A stretch of 64,000 nt of DNA from Cercis canadensis (Eukaryota > Streptophyta > Magnoliopsida > Fabales > Fabaceae). Shown piece after piece: positions 17,550 through 30,005 of this stretch (positions within the stretch are counted from its first letter, which is position 1; each line of letters starts with the position of its first letter). Below the pieces are notes generated by a model that had not been told where the DNA came from, searched no databases, and worked only from the letters and a program-made list of their open reading frames with translations. The stretch lies in the NCBI GenBank assembly GCA_003255065.1, contig QAOA01002231.1:158012-222011 (forward strand), given 5' to 3'. The position numbers and the translations under genes are program-made.

Positions 17550-20500
17550 ATGGCGTCGCATCTGCGTTTTCTCGGCTTAAAAGCTTCGTCTGAGAGAGTC
17601 GACGAACCAGCACCATCATCATCCATGGAAGAACCAAGCGCAGCTCAGACTACACCTCCACTTTCTAACTCTAACCCACCACCAAGCACTGCTGAAACTC
17701 TCCCTCCACAACCTCCTCCTCCTCCTTCTACTGCTCTCCCTCCACAACCTCCTCCTCCTCCTTCTACTGCTCTCCCTCCTCAACCTCCTTCTCCTCCTCC
17801 TTCTACTGCTCTCCCTCCTCCTCCTCCTCCGCCTCCTCCTCCGACTCCTCCTCCGCATCCTCCTACTACTACTGCTACTTCTACTCTCCCTCCTAAAAGC
17901 AAGAAGAGACCACGTGAATATGACGCCCTCACGAAAAACTCCAATTACATCAAGATACGTGCTGTTATTAAAGATCTTCGTCCCCATTTCATTGAGGTAT
18001 GGTTCTGACTCATTTGTGAAAAGGGGAAATTTTCAGTTAAATTTTTTTTTGCTTTTCATATCTGGGTTTCTGTTAAGGTGAAGTTATGTTCTTTTTCTTC
18101 ATTTGGGTGTCTTGATTTGTTCTTTTCGAATGTATGATAAGCTTGTTTCGAAATCAGTTTATTTGACGGAATGGTTGTCCCTGAATGTTAGTGAGCATAT
18201 GCCATGTTCGGAATTTAAACCCTTCATTTCAAATTTATGGCTAAGTTAACATGGTAATACTATTTTGCTTTGTTTTGTTGCTGAACACCATGAATTGAAA
18301 CCTGAAGGGTTGGTGCTTTGTAGGCTTGCGCTAGTAACATAGATAATATGTTAACGGCTAAACATTTATCAAAAACAAAATTATTTTTTGATTGAAGTAA
18401 TTGACAGATGCGGATACAGCATGGGAAATTCTGAGGTAGAATTAATGATTATCTACTTGACGACTTCTCATCCTACTAATTTTTGTGCTCTTTGAGGTTG
18501 GCTAGAGTATGTTTCATGTGGGGTTTCACATTTGTTATGCTGCTTTCGAGGGTTTATGGCTTTAGTGAATTTCACATTTGTTAGGAAGGGGAATTTAGTA
18601 TGACTGAGTGGTAAATGATTCAAATGGATAATGAAGGTGGAAAGGATACATGTTATAGAATTGAAGTTAGTTTAATGAAATGAAAAGATGCATTTGGAGT
18701 TTTGTGGTCAAGGGATACCCTTAGAGTTTAAGGGTATATATTACAGGTCCATGATAATCTTGCTTTATTTCATACTTTGAATTGCTGCTGTGTTGAACTA
18801 TAAAGAGGACATACCCTGAAAATGCTTGTAGTGGAAGCAAGAATTTTAGGGTGGCTGTTTATGAATATAAGGAAAGATAGGATAAAAGTGAGTAGCGTCA
18901 ATTCAGTTGAAGGTGAGATGACGGAGATCATCTAATGTGTTCTGAACGTGAACAAGATCTATATTTAAACACTCACAACTGAACTATGGGAAAGTTTAAG
19001 CAGGGGACTTTACAATAATGTAGTCTTAAACCTTCATTTACATGTGTAAAAAATAAAAGAATATGATTTAGATCCTTGTTGTTGTTGTTGTGGTCTTTGT
19101 TTCTTGGAGTCTTTTACAGCTGTCCGTTACCCACATCAAACAAGAGAATGTCTTATTTTAGACAAAATTTTCCTGATATTTGAAGGGCTTATGCTCAAGC
19201 GTTGTAAGGACATGCTGAGTGAATTTGAAAACTTAGGGCAATGGGTTCAACTTTGATAGCACATTTATACTTCTCAATACTTTATCACTTGGTTTGTTAT
19301 CCTTCGGGAAACTATTTTTTCAAAATAGCCATTCATCTAATTCTGTTTTCCTTTTTATTTTTAAAACCATTGGTTCTCTTGGGAACTTGCTGTGCTGAAA
19401 CTCAAGTTGTTTCCAAATGATGAAATTTCAATCAGTTTTTTTAGGATGAAGAATGATGTTTCCAGAGGAGATGGCTGGTTTACTTAGTTTTTCTTATAGG
19501 CCAAAAATAATATGAAGATACTTTTTTTCTTAAAATGTGAAATAAATGCTCTGGAACATTTAATAATTTACCTGCTGCTGCTGCGAGGTTTTGGACATTA
19601 CCATGTTTTATTTACTTTTCTTTAGCAATTGGACCAAGAAGTATTCTCATTTCTCCCTGATAATTATATGCACCTCTTTCCTTATATAGATATATGATTG
19701 ATGGTGGTCAACTCTCTTGATTTATTGTAATGTTATGTACTGATTATATATTGTACTTATGTCATGTATGTGGTACCTAATTTCTTGGCATTGATTAAAG
19801 TCAGCCATTAAAAACTTCAAAGATCAATCTTATTGAATCATGTTCCTGATATAGCTGGAATAAGTTATTTTTAGTCCAACCTGTACTATTTTAGTGCTAG
19901 AAATGGTTTCATTTGCTTGAAATACTATATGAAGAGTCTGATTTATTTCATGTTTGATCTTGAAGGTTCTCAAGACCCCTGACTTTCGAAATTGCAAGGC
20001 ATCTCATGAAATTCAAGAACGTAAGCTCATTGAGATTCAATTTTATATTATTACAGGTCCTTTCAAGTGATAAAATGAAAATGCAAATCACATATATCTA
20101 GAAATCTAAATTTTCATCTCTTCGTGGAAGTGGATACAGATGGCTGTTACTACATCTTGGAGTTGTCATCCTTTATGGTGCTAACTTTTATCACCCTCTG
20201 ATTAGCACCCCCTGCCCCACCTCACAGAGAGAGAGAGAGAGAGAGAGAGAGATACTAACTTCATATTCCAAGTTATTGTACAGATTTATTTATTTTGGTT
20301 TGGCTGAAAATCCTCGAGTCTTGTTAAACTGGCCCAGTGTGTCTGGAGGTCTTAGATTATAAGACGTGTCTTGCAAGCTTTTAATATTCATTTAGGTTAA
20401 TGCTTATCTCCTATTTGCATGGGACCTAGCACAAGCCTCCACCTTGGCACTTGCCTTCACCACAACACACCATTGAATTTTTCTTTACTTATATTTGGTG

Positions 20501-21049
20501 TTGGTCCAATGAATATAAATAATGTTATATTGGCTTCATGGATGTGTGAATCCATTACTTTTGAAACTATTGGCTTATAGCTAGGATCTGAGATCTTAAT
20601 GATGGCATCAGGTCTATGTAACTTTGCTTGTCAGTTAGGTAGTGTAAAAGATTGTAGTTTGTGGTTGCTTAAAATACTACTTTAAGTTTGACTTTATGAT
20701 TGCAGAGCTGAAGATTCTGATGGAATCATTCAAACATATGAAAGCAGATGTTATTTCACTAAAGTCTAGTGTGCCAGACAGCCAGCCTTCATCTGGTGAG
20801 AACTGGGATGGCAAAAAGCTGCAAGACGTAAAGTCTAACGAGCAGTCTCAAACAGACAGAGTATTTGGAAAACCATGTGAAAATAAGCCCACCTCACTAG
20901 TTGTTTCTGAGAAGCTAGCTGAAGATTCTCACTCTCATGGGACGTATGTAGTTGGAGGATCAGCTTTTGGTTGGAATTTCATCACATATAAAGGCAAAGA
21001 ACCAGTCTATTATGGTATGACGAAGGAACAATTTCGATCAGGAAAGTGA
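17550..21049 (+). CDS. Pro-rich protein with a conserved-looking C-terminal region, 281 aa
   Basis: Three exons (17550-17996, 19966-20020, 20706-21049) give 281 residues; the first intron is 1.97 kb. Residues 20-115 are a low-complexity P/S/T/A tract with runs of Pro separated by STAL blocks. A basic segment (KSKKRPREYDAL, about 116-127) could be a nuclear signal. The rest looks folded: NYIKIRAVIKDLRPHFIEVL, then TPDFRNCKASHEIQEQLKIL with a probable helix (MESFKHMKADV), a Ser/Glu-rich linker, and a terminal HGTYVVGGSAFGWNFITYKG. There is no signal peptide or membrane segment. I do not recognise the family. The Pro tract comes from CCT/CTC repeats and may vary in length between alleles. Confidence 0.8.
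20226..20252. repeat. (GA)n microsatellite
   Basis: An uninterrupted GA run in the second intron of the Pro-rich gene. Confidence 0.95.
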
Positions 21050-21698
21050 TTTACTAAAAATCATATGCTGCTCTCGTTTGCCTGACTCTAAAGTCAGACA
21101 ACCTAGATTCGTCGGCAGTGGGTGCCGAACATCCTCAGGGACAGCCATATAAAATTTAGATAGAAGGGGTTTTTGTTTTACGAATATCATCTGCTGTACT
21201 TGTGTTAATTTATCTACTGCAACGATATCTTTGTAAATTTACTCAGGAGCTGGGTATTTTTCTTCATGAAAAATGTCAAAAAAAACTCCATTTATTTTAA
21301 TTTGCTCTCGTGTATCTCTCTGTGTGGTCTGTGACTGCTAAGAAGATGTTGAGCGTTTGCTTATTTTGTGGAATTGGTCTAACTAATAATATATAATGTC
21401 AGTTTTCAAAAAATAATATGGCAAACAATTTGCTACTACCGTCCACTGTTGCCTCAAATGTTATCTCCAAGCAAACAAGAAGCTGTTTTTATTTTCAGGA
21501 TTTTCTATTTTTTTCCCTTAACCATATCTGAAACGTGTAAATATATGCTTCACATTTCACAACTAACCGTTTCTAACTAGACCGCCAACTCCCTCTCTGC
21601 TTCACTCTTCAACACTCACTCTTTCCATGTCTGCAACTCTAACATGCCCTCCTCTTCCTTCTTCCTCCAAACCCTAACCTTGTTCCAAGCTCCCATAA
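21050..21698 (+). other. Spacer and VCCN1-like leader with upstream ORFs and telo-box
   Basis: The first 450 bases are the 3' UTR of the Pro-rich gene and AT-rich spacer. From about 21.55 kb a pyrimidine-rich leader begins. It has an upstream ATG at 21627 that opens a 16-codon frame ending at 21677, and another at 21644 whose frame runs to 21907 and overlaps the main coding start. AAACCCTAA (telo-box) occurs at 21669-21677. Confidence 0.55.
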
Positions 21699-23774
21699 AT
21701 GAACCAACCAACAAATCAAATCAAAGTAACCACCAACATCTCCTTCTCTTCCAATTTCACCCCAAAATTTCTCATCAAATTAGACCCTGCCCTTCCCTCC
21801 AAACCCAAAACCCTCTTTTTCAAAATCCACTCCTCCTCTCCCAATTCACCTTCTTCCCCAACCCAAACCCTAATTTCAATCCTCCGCGCCATTCCCGATT
21901 GGGCTGACGGCGTGCAGGAGCGTGGGATGCAACAGAATCGAACCCTTTACAACCACGAGAAATGGGTTCACCATAGAAGCTCTCTTCGCCATATACGTCA
22001 CCTGCTTTCGAGTCTATCGTCCCGGGTCATCTTGTCATTGGTGCCGCCGGTAGTTGCTTTTACTACGTTTGCTGCTGCCATTGCGAGCTATAATTCGTTG
22101 GTTTTGATACACTGGTTGCCTGAATTTTTCCCGGTATTGAGGGCCTCCTCCTTGCCCTACCAATTGACGGCACCGGCATTGGCGTTATTGCTGGTTTTTA
22201 GAACCGAGGCGTCGTATTCGAGGTTTGTGGAGGGGAAGAAGGCTTGGACAAAGGTTATTGCAGGAACCCAAGATTTTGCTAGGCAGGTGATGGCAGGGGT
22301 TGAGAATCCTTGTGATATGCCTATCAAGAAGGCACTTCTGCAGTATATTATGGCATTCCCAGTTGCCCTTAAGGTCAGACTAGTTCTATATTTTTTTGTG
22401 TTAAATTTGGATTCTTTTTTATTAACAATGTAAAGGGTCTTCATTAGTATCTTTTCCCTTTTAAATTGTGCAGGGTTAGATTTAGCTTGGTAGTGCAACT
22501 CACCCATTTGAACACTTTCAATGCAGTGTCATCTATTGTATGGCTCAGATTTGATGGGAGACCTCCAACATATGCTAGATATAGATGATCTAGCAATAGT
22601 GGTTAATTCAAAACATCGACCCCGCTGCCTTATTGAGTTTATCTCTCAAAGCATTAGACAGCTAAAGTTGGAGGAATCAAGAAGACATATTTTGGTAAGC
22701 CCCTTCTTGGAATAGTTAGCATTTGCAATATTGCAGTATTCTGGAGTGTACGTAACATTGTTTCAGGAAGTGATACAAGGAAATTGATCCTTTCCTGTTT
22801 TTATTTATCATTTTGTCCATTTCAAATTTATATGAAGTCTTAGTTTGGACTTATTCTGCTAGGAGCAAGTGGCAAGTTTATCTACTGTCAGAGAAATATA
22901 TGTATTTTTTTTAATGTTGAAAAAAAATTTGAAAGTTGTGGTGCTTATGCCATTACGAACTTAGGGTTAAAACTTGTGTAGTGTAAATGTATAGTAATTC
23001 CTCGCTTATATGATACCTCCCTCCCTTGTGATGCAGGAGTCGAATATCTCTTGTTTCCATGAAGGAATAGGCATCTGTGAACAACTTATGGGTATTCCCA
23101 TCCCACTATCATATACTCGCTTGACCTCAAGGTTTCTTGTCCTCTGGCATTTAACGCTTCCTATCATACTTTGGGATGATTGCCAGTGGATTGTTGTTCC
23201 TGCTACCTTTGTTAGTGCTGCGTCTTTGTTCTGCATTGAAGAGGTATGAGAAGTGGGACCAATTCCACATTTTATCCAATTTGTTTCTCTTCTTTTGTGT
23301 AATTCGTTAAGTAAACAGATTTCTTTCGAAGTACAACTTACACATGCTCTGACCAATGTAAAAACAGATAAATATAATTGTTGTGTCAATAATATTCATT
23401 CCAGCAGTTGTATGTTCCTACTGCTCTGTTTGTACGTCATGTTATTTCTTCATTATTGCACAGATTATTAGGTAAGTGGTAAAAACAAACAATGCTGAGC
23501 ATATGAAATGGAAAAGAGCATAGCTGATGGATGGATTCTTAAAGGGCTCTATCATATTTTCTGAATGGAAAATTTATTTGATAACGTATTTCTGTAGGTT
23601 GGAGTTCTTATTGAGGAGCCATTTCCTATGCTTGCACTAGATGATTTTTGCAAAAAGGCACACAGAGACATTCAAGAAGCAATAGCCACTGAAAATTTAA
23701 TTCAAGCACAGATTGCTGCAAAACGAATCGGCCACTCTACGAAGCATTCACCAAATGGCTGGCCTAAGTCCTAG
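21699..23774 (+). CDS. VCCN1: Bestrophin-like thylakoid chloride channel, VCCN1 type
   Basis: Four exons (21699-22373, 22527-22694, 23037-23243, 23598-23774) encode 408 residues, the usual length for this family (bestrophin/UPF0187). VCCN1 is a voltage-dependent Cl- channel of the thylakoid membrane that adjusts proton motive force in changing light. The first 70 residues are Ser/Thr/Asn/Pro-rich and low in acids, fitting a chloroplast transit peptide. The mature part starts near GMQQNRTLYNHEKWVHHRSS. Hydrophobic segments lie at about 105-130, 150-165 and 300-345 (including LPIILWDDCQWIVVPATFVS), and the family block FRTEASYSRFVEGKKAW is intact. The C-terminus has EEPFPMLALDDFCKKAHRDI, also typical. 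The start was chosen because it is the only in-frame Met before the transit-like region; two upstream ORFs precede it. Confidence 0.95.
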
Positions 23775-24696
23775 ATGAAAGGATGGCCTAGAAACACAAA
23801 ACCACTCCAGATGAATGGGAAAGTTGCATACGAATGTATTATATAAGTTAGCTGATTATGGTGTGGCTCTGTATATAATACCAGGCAGCCAACCTAATTG
23901 TCAGAAATGTATTCTATCATGTAAATCACTCATCACATTTGTGCTTATAAAACTTCGACAATTTCTTTATGAAGCAAAATAGCTTGTTTGAATTTAAGTC
24001 CATGTATACATCATAATTGTGTTGAAAGTAACTAATATAGCCTTGTCTTGCACTGCTATTGTATTGGCTTTCACTAAGAAGATACGATCCGCAAGGCTTC
24101 ATGGGGCATTATTTTCTGCTGTCATGAATAACCTTGGGTGCAAATGGGGGAATTTTCCCAAGAGAAATGTTTGTTGCACACTACCTATATAAGGGAATTC
24201 CATCTAATTGATTATGGAGACATACTCCTGGTTTGAAATTGTCATGCTACATATATTATACAAATAATTGCAAAAAACTGAAGAACTTATGTAGAAAAAG
24301 TTGGAAGGAGCCCAAACCAAGCACTCTAGTTTCTGAATTGTATGCCACATGAACTATCGACATCAACTCCAATTGCTAAAATGTAACATTCACATTCCAC
24401 ACGAAACATGAGGCCAAATTTCATGGTATTTCGAGCCTGGAACAGTTTCTTGTTCTTCTATATTTGAGAAATAAGCAAGAGAAAGTATATAAATATAAGC
24501 AAAACCTTAAACCAAGATACATTTCATCCATAACTAATATGCAAATGAAGAGCATGACTGGTGATCTGTTCCTCCTTAGTTGCTACATAGAAAAAGAACC
24601 TGCTTCTTAGCCTACTGCTAGAAGAACCCAAGCGAAATAGAAGTTGCAGCACAGAGTGAAGAGTGAATGGACTTCACGAGTATCTAAAATTTCAAG
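23775..24696. other. Convergent 3' spacer
   Basis: This lies between the convergent VCCN1-like and PYRD genes and should hold both 3' UTRs. I see no repeat or additional gene. Confidence 0.6.
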
Positions 24697-26508
24697 TTAA
24701 AATTTAAAATATCCCTCAATTACAACACTTTGATGTGAGGACTTGGACAGTAAATTAATCACTTTTACTCCTTGCCCTAAGCTCTTTAATGACATTGCAG
24801 AATCCTCCTTAACACAACCATTCCAAGTTGGCAAAATTTCTGCCACAAGTTTATTAAAATACTTTTTCTCCGTACCCTCTTTTATAAGCTCTTCAAAATC
24901 AACAAAAGGCCCCCTCAAGTCCAACAGAAGACTGCACAATCCTTGACGATTACAATAATCCATGATAACATCCAGGTTTATCTGATCCACAGCCACAGTT
25001 TCAATTCCTTTTTGAGCCACTTCTGGAGCTGCTCCTGTCATATTATCTGTAAATACTATCACTTTACCAGTAACTTCGTCATTGATTAAAGGAATTTGGA
25101 TTGAAGAAGTGGAACTTCTTTGTATTTTAATATGAAGGGGTTGATTGGCTCCAGGTTCTCGGGATGAAGGTAGTGAGAAATTTTCACTCAGTAAGGAAGA
25201 AGAAACTACTACTGCATCATATTCTTGTAATAACCGTGAATAGTATCCACCTGATTCTATAACTCCTTCTCCAAGTTGATCCAACAAGTCTCCATTGACA
25301 GAAAGGGAATATCTGCAATTCAGGAATATTCAATGTTATGAAATGTATACCTGTCTAAGAATTCAAAATGCAGGCTGACCAGTAAATAGAAAATCAAACT
25401 CCAGTGTGCACATAAAGAACAACTACACATGAATTTTTAGAGACTCCAAATTGAAGTATCAACAGATGGAATTGGGGCAAAATTACCTTACTGTAAGTAA
25501 AGGTTTCCCAGTCAACATGCGATGAATATAGGCCTCAATGAGCCTCTTGCATAATTCTTCTTCTACACCCACGACAACTTCAATGCCTGCATCTCTTAGC
25601 ATATTTACCCCTTTTGAGGCCACGATTGGATTTGGATCCACCATTCCAACCACGACTTTTCTCACTTTGGCTTTGATTAGAGCTTCAGTACATGGTGGAG
25701 TTCTCCCAAAATGATTACATGGTTCCAAGCTCACATATGCTGTAGCATTCTCCGCCAAATCGCCCGCATCTCTCAGAGCAAACACCTGATAATCTCATCT
25801 CCTGACTCAACACATTCAGAAACAAACACAGATTCTCTATCTACTGTAGGAAACAAGTTTGTAATAATAGCATATTCTCCAGAATATCAACTAGTTTCTT
25901 TAATATCTCATGAAACTATAATTTAAATTCAAGTGACTATATGTTACAGGTTCAAAATATCAAACCCATCAATGAAATTTAGATGGAAGAGAGAAAAACA
26001 ACAAAACATAGAAAGCTACCTATACATTTCAATTTTCCACATGATAATAGGATTAAAAAGAGAACTTTACCAAAAAAGAAAAAAAGAAAAGATGACAAGA
26101 GAAAAACTTTGGTACCTCAGCATGAGGTTCCCCTGCTTTAGGGTGAAAGCCTTCACCAACAACTTTCCCATCCTTCACAATAACACATCCCACCATTGGA
26201 TTGGGACTGGTATACCCAATTGCCTTCCTTGCAAGCTCTACACATCTTCTCATATAAAACCCATCATCATTTTGTCCAGTACCAACACATTGGACCCTCA
26301 AACAACGAGAATGATTTCTCAAACCAGAAGGCATTCTGGGCACCGACATGAGTGACTCGCAAAACCCAGAAGTCAAATACAATTTAAACCCAAGCTTGGT
26401 GTGGTTCTGGGTTGGCAACGAAGACATCAACATTTGAGGAGCGGCATACGGTAAGACTCTCGGTGGAGGGAGAATGCAATTTGAAACTGAATTTCCTGGC
26501 ATTTGCAT
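24697..26508 (-). CDS. PYRD: Riboflavin-pathway pyrimidine deaminase, chloroplast
   Basis: Three minus-strand exons (26508-26116, 25785-25487, 25312-24697) encode 435 residues. The enzyme deaminates the 2,5-diamino-6-ribosylamino-pyrimidinone phosphate made by GTP cyclohydrolase II, the second step of riboflavin synthesis, in plastids. Residues 1-70 resemble a transit peptide. The cytidine-deaminase-fold domain follows: [19 protein letters not shown], the zinc/proton-shuttle motif HAE (129-131, at the exon 1-2 joint) and the second zinc motif [12 protein letters not shown] reductase-like C-terminal domain starts near [13 protein letters not shown]. In plants known PYRD acts only as deaminase and PYRR supplies the reductase, so the C-terminal domain is probably degenerate. 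No introns are missing and no breaks are seen. It shares its upstream region with a tRNA gene and, further on, the divergent SKIP4-like gene. Confidence 0.97.
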
Positions 26509-26792
26509 TTTGTTTCAGAGAAAAACGAACTGAAAAGTATAGAATTGAAGCTAGATTTAGCTTGGTGTGGAACTCAATAGTAGCAGAATAGTTGTGAATT
26601 GGTCAACAACTTCTGTAAAGGGCTTGATGAAATAGAGTTGTGCGGCCACCGTTGCTTCGTCCGGAAAGAGAAGTAATGCAGATAGAGGCTTGCTTCGTCC
26701 AAAACAAATGCAGAGGTGAGAGAAGAAATGCAGAGAACCTAGCAAGACTGAGAAAGTTTGAGGGGTCGTCTGTTCGAAACAAATGCAGAAGT

Positions 26793-26804
26793 GACAAAAA
26801 AAAA
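26793..26804 (-). terminator. Pol III T-run terminator of tRNA-Val
   Basis: On the minus strand an uninterrupted T run of about nine follows the tRNA 3' end within a few bases, as RNA polymerase III termination requires. Confidence 0.85.
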
Positions 26805-26806
26805 TA

Positions 26807-26880
26807 TGTCTGAGCCCGGGTTCGAACCGGGGACCTCTAGTGTGTGAGACTAGCGTGATAACCAACTACACCACCCAGAC
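26807..26880 (-). tRNA. tRNA-Val (anticodon CAC)
   Basis: The 74-nt minus-strand sequence starts GTCTGGGTGGTGTAGTTGG and folds as a full cloverleaf. The acceptor arm GTCTGGG pairs with CTCAGAC. The D-arm holds the A-box (GTGTAGTTGG). The anticodon stem CTAGT/ACTAG closes the loop CTCACAC with anticodon CAC. The T-arm CCCGGTTCGAACCCGGG is perfect and holds the B-box. The discriminator base is A. There is no intron and a T-run terminator follows, so the gene looks functional. It sits in the spacer between divergent PYRD and SKIP4-like genes. Confidence 0.97.
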
Positions 26881-28242
26881 AACTGTGAAGCATTGGAATC
26901 ATCAAATTTTTCTTATTAAATAAATATGGTACCTGATATTTCTTTTCTACATTACTCAATACAATGTGGGGAAGAAACTATAAATGCCTTAGCTGATCAC
27001 GGCCCAGCTACAGTTTCACAATCGTGTTGTCTTTGGACTTCCTTCTCTTCTTTTCCACGCAAAATCTAAACCCAGTTTCTCGGACGAATTCCCAATTTCC
27101 TATCAGGTATGTTTTCCCTCACCCATAAATTTTCTGTTTATTTTTTTTTTCTCGATTCATTTAAACTTCGATTTAGACTGCGCCAGATTGGTCTGCATTT
27201 CCTTGAAAGCTTGCAAACTTTGCAAGCATTAAGAAAATTTTTGTTTCTCTTCAATTTTTGGATCTGGAAGTGCAATGCATAAACTAGGGTATTTGGTCGA
27301 TTACTTCCAATTACGTTTTATTTGATATATTGGAAACTGTGGGAAGGTATATATGGAAAAGATGTATTTTTTCTCAGTTTTGCTGGAATGGGCTGCTATT
27401 CGTTTTGTATTTGATTTAGCTCCTCTTTATCCTGGCTCTCATCTTATTATTTGTCTGTTATACTTATATGGGTGCTTGATAGGTTGAAGGGTAGGTCTTG
27501 ATTGTTTCCATCAAAGTTGGTTTTGGGGCAATGTTCCATGTTATGACCCAAAAAAGTATGCCGTGTTTTTGTGACAATATGGTTATTTTTATAACGGGGA
27601 AGTACTGAGAATGGTTAAGAACGTGACTGTATTGTCTATGGTTTTTCCTTTTTCTGGATGCTTCTGGGGAAGTTGGGAACCCTGTCTATATTTTGCTTGT
27701 CTGTTGGAAAAGTAATTAGGGTATTCTGGTATTGTATTGCGTTTCCATCTATAAGCTCAATGGCTTGATCATTTGCATTTTGGTATTAAGAATGCAAGGG
27801 AAAGAAATCTAAAACTTTTATTATGTTACTTTTTAGCAATATTCGTGCTTTGTTATCACTCACCAATCATGATGCCAGTTTCACTCAAGTTCGACTACTA
27901 ATTAAAACGAACCAAAATATGTTCATACGTCAGTGTTCACTGTTCAGTCTATCATTCAGCAGAACACCTGTAGAGAAACCCACGTGTCTCTTTCCCCTTG
28001 TCCAACAACACAACTGTTTTGGAGACCAACCAGCTGTATAGCAACTCAATTATACTGTGCATATAGAAGGATAGTGGACATTCCTCTTAGTAGTTTGATT
28101 TGCAATTTAGAGCGTGTAATTTAAGATACGTGTCCTCAATACTAAATTCTTGTTTTCTAACATAAGAATAAATAAAATTATCATTTGCTAAGGTTTCAAT
28201 GTCATTTTTCTTCACTTGTCAGGTTCTTTAAACAAAATTGCA
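26881..28242 (+). other. SKIP4-like promoter, leader exon and leader intron
   Basis: A donor (CAG/GTATGT) at 27107 and an acceptor (TTGTCAG) ending at 28222 define a 1.1-kb intron in the 5' UTR, so the leader exon ends at 27106 and coding begins 20 bases after the acceptor. The leader exon contains pyrimidine-rich CTTCCTTCTCTTCTTTTCC typical of a plant 5' UTR. No coding potential is evident inside the intron. Confidence 0.7.
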
Positions 28243-30005
28243 ATGGAACACGTGGATGATGGAACAGAATCTTCACATAATGGCGGTGAAGTAGAAGTGA
28301 CTCATAATCCACTCATTTGGGGGCTTCCAGATGATATTTCGCTTTCTTGCCTGGCAAGAGTTCCTAGAAAATATCATTCAGTCCTTAAGTGTGTTTCAAA
28401 GAGATGGAGAGACTTAGTTTGCAGTGAAGAGTGGCATTCTTATCGCCGAAAACATAAACTTCATGAGACCTGGATCTATGCTTTATGCAGGGACAATTTT
28501 GATCAGATTCGCTGTTATGTCTTGGATCCAACCCCATCAAGAAGATGCTGGAAACTTATTCAAGGGATTCCATCTCGGAGCTTGAAGAGGAAAGGCATGG
28601 CTTTTGAAGTTTTGGGGAAGAAAGTTTTCTTGTTGGGTGGTTGTGGCTGGTCCGAAGATGCTACCGATGAGGTCTTTTCTTATGATGCTTCAATGAACTC
28701 TTGGGTTGAAGCTACTCCCCTATCAACTGCAAGGTAAAGATCCTCACTTCTATCCTTTCAGGATGCTAAGGAAGTCACTAATATAGGAGATTAGAGAAGT
28801 AGAACTAGTAATCTCATTCTGGTAGGAATTTCAGAATTGTTTTTAGGTTGAACATTACAGTTTCTTGAATTTTTGAGAATTCTCAATTCCTGCAACAAAG
28901 CCATGAAACTTAGTATTATACTTGGAATGAAAGAATTTCATGACTATATGGATATGGCTATCCAAGTACTTCCTTGTTTCTATCTTGGAAACTCTCAGTG
29001 ATTGATTACCTCATCTTTTCTCAGATTGAGATATATATACTACGGCTAGTTTAAAGCTATACAAAACATAAAAATATCTTGGCCAATGTGCTCCTCTCTG
29101 TAAACTAGTGTTGGAAGAAATTGATTAAAATGAGTAAAATTATCGGCAGTTAAAATCTATTGCAATTTGTTGAACTGTCATTTTCTTAACTGTGCTTAAG
29201 TATTTGGCAAGAAGTTCTTTGGGTAACATGCTTTTATAAATTTATGGTCAAAGAATGATCTACATTATGGTGGATTTGTAACTGTTATCTCCACCTGCAA
29301 CTGCAAGTTGTTTTGCCTTCAATATCAGCTTATGTGGTGTTTTCATGTAGCTTACTTTCACACCTACTGCAATGTAAATCACTGTTTTCTTTTAAAAACT
29401 TTTTCAGGAGCTACTTTGCTTGTGAAGTTTTGGATGAGAAAATATATGCTATTGGTGGATTAGGTTCAAATTCAAGTGATCCTCATTCTTGGGACACTTA
29501 TGACCCTCGGACAAATAGTTGGATATCTCACAGCGACCCTAACATTGTTCCTGAAATTGAAGACTCAGTTGTTATGGATGGAAAGATATACATTCGATGC
29601 GGTACATCTTCTGTAACTTCCCATGTATACTCTGTTGTATATGAACCGTCAAGTGGTACATGGCAGCATGCAGATGCTGATATGGTTTCAGGATGGCGAG
29701 GTCCAGCGGTTGTTGTTGATGGGATCCTTTATGTGTTGGACCAAAGCTTAGGAACGAGGTTAATGATGTGGCTAAAGGAGAGACGTGAGTGGGTGCCCGT
29801 GGGAAAGCTGTCACCAAAGCTTACAAGACCACCTTGCCGGCTAGTTGCTATTGGTAAAAGCATTTTTGTTGTTGGGAAGGGGCTTAGCACTGTTGTTATT
29901 GATGTTGGTGATGTAGGGAATGTGGGAAGGTTTATGGTGGGTTCTTCTATACCCAAATTGATTTCTAATGATGATGTAATTAGCTGTAAATGCTTATCAA
30001 TCTGA
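28243..30005 (+). CDS. SKIP4: F-box/kelch-repeat protein, SKIP4-like
   Basis: Two coding exons (28243-28733, 29408-30005) encode 362 residues. F-box proteins bind SKP1/ASK and bring targets to the SCF ubiquitin ligase; the kelch propeller selects the target. The F-box is at about 23-65 (LIWGLPDDISLSCLARVPRK, then the conserved VSKRWRDLVCSEEW). Kelch-type units follow, visible as VFLLGGCGWSEDATDEVFSY, KIYAIGGLGSNSSDPHSWDT and KIYIRCGTSSVTSHVYSVVY, each with the following W. The Met of MEHVDDG was chosen as start because it is the first ATG after the leader-intron acceptor. The overall match and length fit Arabidopsis SKIP4. No target is known to me. Confidence 0.93.

Noticed and set aside
17619-17987. 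122-codon Arg/Ser-rich open frame on the minus strand
   Set aside because: It is the antisense of the Pro-rich coding repeat (CCT read backwards gives AGG) and not a separate gene.
26557-26865. 102-codon minus-strand frame through the tRNA
   Set aside because: It overlaps the tRNA gene and PYRD leader; no protein similarity is recognised.
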